This document shows, one piece after another, positions 6,596 to 10,539 of a stretch of 10,539 nucleotides of DNA. Numbering within the stretch: the first letter of the stretch is position 1; each line of letters begins with the position of its first letter. A program made the position numbers and the translations under genes. The stretch lies in assembly GCA_027016055.1 (NCBI GenBank), contig JALWBF010000087.1:1-10539 (forward strand), in the 5' to 3' direction. The notes under the pieces were generated by a model. It was not told the DNA's origin. It saw only the letters and a list, made by a program, of their open reading frames with translations, and searched no databases. The DNA is from Archaeoglobaceae archaeon. Lineage in GTDB: Archaea; Halobacteriota; Archaeoglobi; Archaeoglobales; Archaeoglobaceae.

Positions 6596-7293
6596 GGTAA
6601 CTTAACCTCCGTAACGTTCTTAAAGTTTGTAATGTTTAAGCCCGTTATCTCAACTTCCGATTCGTTAATTCCGGTTGTGGCATTGTAACCCAAGACGACA
6701 TCCTTAGCATAAACATTCAGACCAGTGCTAACGTTAAAGTTCATTTTTACCTCTATATCAGCGTGGCAAGAAAGGCAGGCTTCATTCGAATCCAAAAGTA
6801 GCGAGCTGTTTTTAGCCTTTGCAATCGCATAAGCTACAAATGCGTTGTGGGCTTCGCAAATACCGTTGTATGTGGAATTCGAGTAGTTGTAGGGGGAACC
6901 GATTCCAAGCAAAGTAACATTGAAACCTCCAGCGTAAGGACCGGGAACTTTTGAAGCCTTGGATGCGTTGATCTGATGGCACAGCATACACGCTACGCAA
7001 GATGCGGCATGAGCTTCCTTTCCGGGTACTACGTTAGTATAGCTCCCGCTCACGCTTGCATAGGTTATGCTCTTGTTTGCTCTATGACAGTCTTCGCATT
7101 TAAGATTCTTATGAACGCTCAACTGAAGTTCCTCATAAACATCTGCGTGGCACTTAACGCATGGAACGGTTCTATTGTAGCTTAGATTATACCAGTAGTG
7201 CTCCCCAGCAAAGAGTGAGACCGTGCTGGGTAATACGAGAACTCCCAAAGCGAATACGATGATCGTGATGAGAACCGCTTTACCGTAATCCAT
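6592..7293 (-). CDS. Exported tetrahaem c-type cytochrome
   Basis: 233 residues with an N-terminal hydrophobic segment (6-29) and the rest outside the membrane. Four CXXCH sites begin at residues 45, 66, 102 and 173. Cys99 precedes site 3 as CVACMLCH; only the second pair is followed by His, so it counts as one haem. Shared with the downstream protein are PGKEAHAA before site 3, an A-H-x-x-FVAY stretch before site 4, and ACLSCH at site 4. The C-terminal 55 residues have no haem and are predicted beta-rich. Thirteen N-X-S/T sequons occur, far above chance for this length. It is first in a two-gene unit, overlapping the larger cytochrome by 4 bases. It is not a NapC/NrfH-type quinol oxidase as far as I can tell. 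Probable periplasmic or surface electron carrier. Confidence 0.92.
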   Translation of the reverse strand: MDYGKAVLITIIVFALGVLVLPSTVSLFAGEHYWYNLSYNRTVPCVKCHADVYEELQLSVHKNLKCEDCHRANKSITYASVSGSYTNVVPGKEAHAASCVACMLCHQINASKASKVPGPYAGGFNVTLLGIGSPYNYSNSTYNGICEAHNAFVAYAIAKAKNSSLLLDSNEACLSCHADIEVKMNFNVSTGLNVYAKDVVLGYNATTGINESEVEITGLNITNFKNVTEVKLP

Positions 7294-7316
7294 CGATTAA
7301 AGTATTTAAGTAAGAA

Positions 7317-7330
7317 TACTTAAAAGTTTC
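7317..7330 (-). promoter_or_regulatory. Promoter of the two-gene cytochrome unit, leaderless
   Basis: On the minus strand GAAAC (BRE-like) is followed by TTTTAAGTA (7325-7317), centred 26-27 bases before the ATG at 7293, and no ribosome-binding site precedes that ATG. The core TTTAAGTAT is identical to the tRNA-Ile promoter core in this window. Confidence 0.6.
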
Positions 7331-7338
7331 TTAAAAAA
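7330..7338 (-). terminator. T run after the citramalate/isopropylmalate synthase gene
   Basis: Right after the synthase stop codon the minus strand has a run of six T. It could end synthase transcription before the cytochrome promoter that starts within the next few bases. Confidence 0.4.
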
Positions 7339-8817
7339 TTAGATTAGCATGTTCAAACCTTCGATGAAGGCTTCAACAGATGCCATTATTATGTCCGTCC
7401 TTGCACCCCTTGCCGTTACTATCTTATCCCCCCTCTTAAGCTGAATTATGACATCCACAAGCGCATCCGTTCCGCCCGTTATTGCATCGACATGATAGCT
7501 TACGAGTTCTATATCCGCAAATTCGGATACAACCTCCTTAATCGCATTTATAGCCGCATCTACTGGGCCGAGTCCAACGCCCGCACCTACGAACTCCTTC
7601 CCATCGATTTCAAGGATTATGCTTGCGGTCGGAATTATATCCTTGCCACAAACAACGTTAAGACCCTTCAGCTTAACCTTCTTCTCCCTCTTGATCTGCA
7701 GAACCGTCTCGATTATCGTTCTGACATCCGCATCCGTAACCCTCTTCCCCTTATCACCCATCTCCTTTATCCTCGCCAAAATCTCCTTCATCTGCTCCGG
7801 CGTAGCTTTGTAACCGAGCTCCTTCATTATCGCTTCCACGCTCGCCCTTCCGGCATGTTTGCCCAAAACTATCGTTCTCTTCCTTCCAACCATCTCCGGA
7901 GATATAGGTTCGTAAGTCGCGGAATTTCTAAGGATTGCGGATGTATGTATTCCGCTTTCGTGAGTGAAAGCGTTCTCACCGACTATCGGCTTGTTCGGCG
8001 GAATTACAACCCTCGTCAACTTCTCCACGAGTTTTGATGTGTCGTATATTCTCTTCTTGTTTATCCTCGTTTTTATGCCGTAAAGAACCTCCAGAGCTAC
8101 GACAACTTCCTCAAGCGCAGCGTTTCCCGCTCTTTCCCCCAATCCGTTTACGGTTACATGGATCTCCTTTGCCCCACCCTTCACAGCGTAAATAGTGTTT
8201 GCCGTGGCCAAGCCGAAATCGTCATGCCCGTGGAATGCGATTGGAACCTTGAACTCGGATGAAAGCTCCCTCATTATAGCCTCGCATCTTTCCGGAGTTA
8301 GAACTCCGACGGTGTCGGCAAAGGTCAATCTGTCCGCTCCCGCATCCACGGCATGTCTGAAAAGCTCTTTTACAAATTCCAAATCAGCCCTTGAAGCATC
8401 TTCGGCACCGAATTCGACTATCAAGCCTCGCTCCTTGGCGTATTCTATAGCCTTAACCGACATCTCGATTACGTCTTCTCTCGTTTTATCCCTAAATTTG
8501 CTCTTGATGTGGATGTCCGATGATGGGGCTACCATGAAAACGGAATCAGCATCGGCATCAGCAGCCGCATCGATGTCTATCTCCTTAATTCTGGCAAAAG
8601 AGCAGATTTCGGCATTAAGCCCGGCGTTTGCAATCTCCTTAATCGCCTTAAAATCTCCTTCCGAAGCTATAGCCGTTCCGGCTTCTATTATGTCAACTCC
8701 CAAGGAATCCAAAGCTCTTGCTATCAGTAACTTCTGCTCCACAGTAAGCGAGACTCCCGGTGTTTGCTCACCATCTCTCAGCGTTGTATCCAAGATCTTC
8801 AGCTCCACAGACCGCAT
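7339..8817 (-). CDS. cimA: Citramalate/2-isopropylmalate synthase family enzyme, most likely (R)-citramalate synthase
   Basis: 492 residues from the ATG at 8817. The acetyl-CoA-dependent TIM-barrel condensing domain covers about 1-265: DTTLRDGEQTPG at 10-21, the metal-binding HGHDDFGLA, and VNGLGERAGNA. A linker with GENAFTHESGIH and the C-terminal LeuA-type allosteric domain (about 370-492, ending in GPVDAAINA and GGTDA) follow. Citramalate synthase joins pyruvate and acetyl-CoA for isoleucine; isopropylmalate synthase uses 2-oxoisovalerate for leucine. EAGTAIAS, LNAEICSFAR and VGVLTP resemble the M. jannaschii citramalate synthase as I remember it more than its isopropylmalate synthase, so cimA is preferred at moderate confidence. 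An in-frame ATG at 8862 would add 15 unconserved residues. Family members begin just before DTTLRDGE, which favours 8817, but a TATA-like box 26 bases before 8862 and no ribosome-binding site at 8817 leave the start unsettled. Confidence 0.93.
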   Translation of the reverse strand: MRSVELKILDTTLRDGEQTPGVSLTVEQKLLIARALDSLGVDIIEAGTAIASEGDFKAIKEIANAGLNAEICSFARIKEIDIDAAADADADSVFMVAPSSDIHIKSKFRDKTREDVIEMSVKAIEYAKERGLIVEFGAEDASRADLEFVKELFRHAVDAGADRLTFADTVGVLTPERCEAIMRELSSEFKVPIAFHGHDDFGLATANTIYAVKGGAKEIHVTVNGLGERAGNAALEEVVVALEVLYGIKTRINKKRIYDTSKLVEKLTRVVIPPNKPIVGENAFTHESGIHTSAILRNSATYEPISPEMVGRKRTIVLGKHAGRASVEAIMKELGYKATPEQMKEILARIKEMGDKGKRVTDADVRTIIETVLQIKREKKVKLKGLNVVCGKDIIPTASIILEIDGKEFVGAGVGLGPVDAAINAIKEVVSEFADIELVSYHVDAITGGTDALVDVIIQLKRGDKIVTARGARTDIIMASVEAFIEGLNMLI

Positions 8818-8865
8818 AGGATAAATGGTTAAAAATGTTTTTGGTATCCGATAGCACGGCATTGA

Positions 8866-8892
8866 TCATATTTATTATTTATTTTATTATAG
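8866..8892 (-). promoter_or_regulatory. Candidate promoters of the citramalate/isopropylmalate synthase gene
   Basis: Within the 186-base A/T-rich gap before the tRNA, two minus-strand TATA-like elements stand out. TATAATAA (8891-8884) would start transcription at about 8862, exactly at the upstream in-frame ATG. AATAAATATG (8876-8867) would start near 8846. Nothing else gene-like is visible in this gap apart from the tRNA promoter. Confidence 0.35.
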
Positions 8893-8962
8893 TCAGTTTT
8901 AATTTACATTTGTGTAAGAAACTTATATTATTTTTTCTAAGCAATTTAAGGTATAGCTATAA

Positions 8963-8978
8963 CAAAAAGTTTAAGTAT
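8963..8978 (+). promoter_or_regulatory. tRNA-Ile promoter (BRE/TATA)
   Basis: CAAAAAG followed by TTTAAGTAT (8970-8978) is a typical archaeal BRE/TATA pair. Its centre is about 30 bases before the mature tRNA 5' end, so transcription would start near 9000. A 10-base palindrome, TATAGCTATA, lies just upstream at 8952-8961. Confidence 0.7.
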
Positions 8979-9003
8979 CCCGCTCTGAATCGTATTATCA
9001 TAA

Positions 9004-9078
9004 GGGCCCGTGGCTCAGCCTGGTTAGAGCGTGCGCCTGATAAGCGCAAGGTCCGGGGTTCAAATCCCCGCGGGCCCA
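9004..9078 (+). tRNA. tRNA-Ile (anticodon GAT)
   Basis: A complete cloverleaf of 75 bases: acceptor GGGCCCG paired with CGGGCCC plus discriminator A, D stem GCTC/GAGC, anticodon stem TGCGC/GCGCA around loop CTGATAA, variable loop AGGTC, and T stem CGGGG/CCCCG with loop TTCAAAT. The anticodon GAT reads the isoleucine codons ATC and ATT. There is no intron, and CCA is not encoded (CT follows). The 36 bases after it, before the convergent hydrolase-like gene, show only weak T-rich stretches. Confidence 0.98.
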
Positions 9079-9114
9079 CTTTCGATTTAGATCAACCGAG
9101 ATAGCTTGGAGAGT

Positions 9115-9753
9115 CTAAACATTAAAGCAACATCCAGCATAACATTCCCGAGCATTTTCGAACTTTAGGATCTCCCGCTTATACATCGTGCAATGGCAAG
9201 GAACAACGAGCTCATAATTTCTCAAGATATCTATTTTGCTAAATCCATGAAATCCTCCTATAACACCCCTGACACACCCCAACTTTTCAGCTGTTTCGAG
9301 AATGACGTTCAATCCGGGATGAGAACAACCGGTTACGACGAAAAATCCGTCATCGAGTTCAACGATCAGGGATTGCTCTTTGATGTGTCTTCCGAGCTCC
9401 CCTGTGGTGTATATACCATCGTCAATTTTTCTTATCCCAGTGACTTCAATTAGATCCGCTCTTCTGCTTATCTCTTTTTTAAGATTGCTCGAGAACGATT
9501 GAGGAACGACAACCCAGGAAGTTCTGTCGATTACGTGATTCAATCCTCCGATGTGATCCCAGTGCTGGTGGGAAAGAAATATGTAGTCGAAATCTTCGAT
9601 TCCCGCCAGTTCCAAGTTATGAAGAAGGATGTTTCCATCCCAGCCGGTATCGAACAAAACCCTCACCTTTGATTCCACATAGCATGAGAAACCCCAGCCT
9701 TCAACAAATCCGTTCTTAGCTTCGTTGTCGTAAACTACGGAGAACTCCACCAC
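9115..9753 (-). CDS. Metallo-beta-lactamase-fold protein, dihydropterin-synthase-like (COG1237 type)
   Basis: 212-residue, probably cytosolic metallohydrolase-fold protein. The binuclear metal motif is complete: SHQHWDH (His62, His64, Asp66, His67), GCSHPGL (His145), and PCHC (His187). GGFHGF with His169 lies before the last motif. The GCSHPG, GGFH and PCHC trio is characteristic of the archaeal group that includes the M. jannaschii enzyme making the methanopterin-precursor dihydropterin phosphate; substrate cannot be assigned from motifs alone. It is somewhat shorter than relatives I know (about 250-270 aa). The C-terminus is cysteine-rich (Cys204, Cys208, Cys209). The start is GTG at 9753 (GTG also at 9750); a minus-strand TATA-like TTTTAA lies 26 bases upstream, fitting a leaderless GTG start. 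It is convergent with the tRNA and divergent from eL40. Confidence 0.88.
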   Translation of the reverse strand: MVEFSVVYDNEAKNGFVEGWGFSCYVESKVRVLFDTGWDGNILLHNLELAGIEDFDYIFLSHQHWDHIGGLNHVIDRTSWVVVPQSFSSNLKKEISRRADLIEVTGIRKIDDGIYTTGELGRHIKEQSLIVELDDGFFVVTGCSHPGLNVILETAEKLGCVRGVIGGFHGFSKIDILRNYELVVPCHCTMYKREILKFENARECYAGCCFNV

Positions 9754-9770
9754 ATCGATTTTTTGAACCT

Positions 9771-9805
9771 AAAGGTTAAAATGCTTATTCCCCGCAAAGG
9801 TTAAA
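9771..9805. repeat. Direct repeat AAAGGTTAAA in the divergent promoter region
   Basis: The 10-mer AAAGGTTAAA occurs at 9771-9780 and 9796-9805, a 25-base offset, in the gap between the metallo-beta-lactamase gene and eL40. The second copy forms the eL40 BRE/TATA. The first, read on the minus strand (TTTTAACCTTT), supplies the TATA for the other gene. It may simply be two core promoters of similar sequence. Confidence 0.5.
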
Positions 9806-9807
9806 TA
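9796..9807 (+). promoter_or_regulatory. eL40 promoter, leaderless
   Basis: AAAGG (BRE-like) then TTAAATA (9801-9807), centred 26 bases before the ATG at 9830. No ribosome-binding site is present in the intervening bases, so the message probably begins at the start codon. Confidence 0.65.
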
Positions 9808-9829
9808 GCGAATCGGAATCTGGCAAAGT

Positions 9830-9982
9830 ATGGCAAGATTTCCAGAAGCGGAGGCGAGACTGTTCAACGTCAAGATCTGCATGAGATGCAACGCAAGGAA
9901 TCCGATCAGAGCTACGAGATGCAGAAAGTGCGGATACAAGGGACTAAGACCGAAGTCCAAGGAAAGAAAGGGTAAGAGGTAA
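9830..9982 (+). CDS. rpl40e: Large ribosomal subunit protein eL40
   Basis: 50-residue protein, about the normal length for archaeal eL40, which lacks the ubiquitin part fused to it in eukaryotes. It starts MARFPEAEAR and has a four-cysteine zinc ribbon, CMRC at 17-20 and CRKC at 31-34, followed by GYKGLRPKSK and a strongly basic tail (ERKGKR). It is a structural component of the 50S subunit. The gene stands alone between a divergent metallo-beta-lactamase gene and a convergent small gene whose stop is only 12 bases beyond its own. Confidence 0.96.
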   Translation: MARFPEAEARLFNVKICMRCNARNPIRATRCRKCGYKGLRPKSKERKGKR

Positions 9983-9994
9983 TATTACATTATT

Positions 9995-10393
9995 TTATAG
10001 AGATTCCTCGTCGTAACCAAGCATGACTACCCACCACCACCTTGCCATATCTACAAGATCTCTGCTGAAAACTCCTGAAAGATGATACTCCCCGTTCTTG
10101 ATCGCAATCATTCCGGCGGATATCAGTTTGTTCCTCATAGCATAAAAAGACGATTTAGCCATATCAAGTTCTTCAATAGTCTTTTCCCACTCCTCCACAC
10201 GCAACGGCTTGCCCATCTTCTGCCTTTCCTCAACCATCGTGACAAATTTAGCGGCTTTTAATGCTATCTCCTCCTTCCTGAACAGTCTTCTCATTAGCTC
10301 AAGAAGGGGATTCTTGGACTGAGAAATTCGGGCATTCGATGCTGAACGAACTATTATGGATGTGGATGTCTTTGGAGCGTCTTTTATCTTCAT
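9995..10393 (-). CDS. Uncharacterised small protein, putative winged-helix DNA-binding
   Basis: 132 residues from ATG at 10393. I do not recognise a named family. The N-terminal 35 residues are Ser/Thr-rich and probably disordered. Residues about 40-110 are helical and look like a winged helix-turn-helix: an EEWEKTIEELDM helix, the AKSSFYAMRNKLISAGM segment as candidate recognition helix, then IAIKNGEYHLS as wing. It ends with FSRDLVDMARWWWVVMLG, an unusual Trp triplet. No signal peptide or membrane helix is seen. A longer reading from TTG at 10441 would add 16 residues. The ATG is preferred because a TATA box lies 26-27 bases before it and the TTG has no usable ribosome-binding site. It is convergent with eL40 and divergent from the glutamate synthase-like gene, which it could regulate; that is only positional inference. 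Confidence 0.7.
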   Translation of the reverse strand: MKIKDAPKTSTSIIVRSASNARISQSKNPLLELMRRLFRKEEIALKAAKFVTMVEERQKMGKPLRVEEWEKTIEELDMAKSSFYAMRNKLISAGMIAIKNGEYHLSGVFSRDLVDMARWWWVVMLGYDEESL

Positions 10394-10416
10394 GTTATGA
10401 AGTGTGATCGACCGAA

Positions 10417-10426
10417 CATTAAACTT
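10417..10426 (-). promoter_or_regulatory. Candidate promoter of the putative winged-helix gene, leaderless
   Basis: On the minus strand AAGTTTAATG (10426-10417) resembles a TATA box. Its centre is 26-27 bases before the ATG at 10393, and no ribosome-binding site is seen there. Confidence 0.45.
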
Positions 10427-10442
10427 GTCCAATAAGAGCAAC

Positions 10443-10478
10443 CTTTTTATTCATGTGATGAGTCGGAAAAAAGGGTGA
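10443..10478 (+). promoter_or_regulatory. Candidate promoter and ribosome-binding site of the glutamate synthase-like gene
   Basis: CTTTTTATTC (10443-10452) is a moderate TATA match, predicting a start near 10473. AAGGGTGA (10471-10478) is a clear ribosome-binding site. It directly abuts the ATG at 10479 but is six bases from the ATG at 10485, so it supports the second one. Confidence 0.5.
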
Positions 10479-10484
10479 ATGTCG

Positions 10485-10539
10485 ATGATAAAGCCGAGAG
10501 ACGATAAGGACTTCCAAGCTTGCGGTCTTTTCGGAGTTA
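10485..10539 (+). CDS. Class II glutamine amidotransferase, probably archaeal glutamate synthase subunit (N-terminal fragment)
   Basis: Only 18 codons lie before the window ends: MIKPRDDKDFQACGLFGV. CGLFGV matches the N-terminal catalytic-Cys motif of Ntn-type glutamine amidotransferases, in which the Cys (here residue 13) becomes the N-terminus after propeptide removal and hydrolyses glutamine. The DKDFXACG lead-in resembles the archaeal glutamate synthase amidotransferase protein rather than PurF or GlmS, which have shorter or different leaders. I am fairly sure of the amidotransferase class and less sure of the specific enzyme. The ATG at 10479 would add two residues; the ribosome-binding-site spacing favours 10485. 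Confidence 0.7.
   Translation, partial: MIKPRDDKDFQACGLFGV

Noticed and set aside
6970..7002. A fifth haem site in the tetrahaem protein at CVACMLCH
   Set aside because: Cys99 and Cys102 are followed by Met rather than His. Only Cys102, Cys105 and His106 form a CXXCH.
7492..8824. Plus-strand open frames of 181 and 209 residues
   Set aside because: Antisense shadows of the citramalate/isopropylmalate synthase, whose motifs run along the whole minus-strand frame.
8952..8961. Palindrome TATAGCTATA as a separate regulatory feature
   Set aside because: Short and made of A/T-rich bases in an A/T-rich gap next to the tRNA promoter, so chance is a sufficient explanation. It is only mentioned in the promoter entry.
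8835..9104. 89-residue plus-strand open frame
   Set aside because: It runs through the A/T-rich gap and straight across the tRNA-Ile gene, so it is not a protein gene.
1..10539. CRISPR array, insertion sequence or prophage signs
   Set aside because: No regularly spaced repeats, transposase, integrase or terminal inverted repeats were seen. Gene spacing and style look chromosomal throughout.

Overview
The window looks like a chromosomal segment from a hyperthermophilic archaeon, most likely of the Archaeoglobales (Ferroglobus/Geoglobus/Archaeoglobus type). The support is: a short archaeal eL40 ribosomal protein gene, a tRNA-Ile behind an archaeal BRE/TATA box, several genes whose start codon lies 26-27 nt downstream of a TATA box with no leader, an archaeal-type citramalate/isopropylmalate synthase, very sequon-rich exported proteins, many multiheme c-type cytochromes, and a CcmE whose haem-binding residue is Cys rather than His. 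The genus is inference; the domain is well supported.

Layout. Bases 1-2993, all on the minus strand and read from right to left, hold ccmE, a nonahaem membrane-anchored cytochrome c, a four-helix di-haem cytochrome b, and the first 270 codons of ccmF, which runs off the left edge. Bases 3114-5276 on the plus strand hold a large secreted von Willebrand factor A (VWA) glycoprotein, divergent from ccmE and convergent with the next genes. Bases 5306-7293 on the minus strand hold two overlapping multiheme cytochrome genes: a tetrahaem protein, then a larger protein with eight CXXCH sites plus one CXXXCH site. From about 7339 to the right edge the content is housekeeping: a citramalate/isopropylmalate synthase, tRNA-Ile(GAT), a metallo-beta-lactamase-fold protein, eL40, a small putative winged-helix protein, and the first 18 codons of a glutamine amidotransferase-type glutamate synthase protein. 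No stretch longer than about 300 bases is without a gene.

How the genes may work together. The cytochrome b carries the four-His pattern of formate-dehydrogenase/hydrogenase membrane subunits and directly follows the nonahaem cytochrome gene (2-base gap, coupled ribosome-binding site). No dehydrogenase catalytic subunit is in the window. Together they look like a membrane quinol:multiheme-cytochrome oxidoreductase. The two other exported cytochromes could carry electrons further outward, CcmE/CcmF would attach the haems, and the VWA glycoprotein could be a surface or adhesion component. The gene content and neighbourhood are read from the sequence; the assembled pathway (extracellular or mineral-directed electron transfer) is inference.
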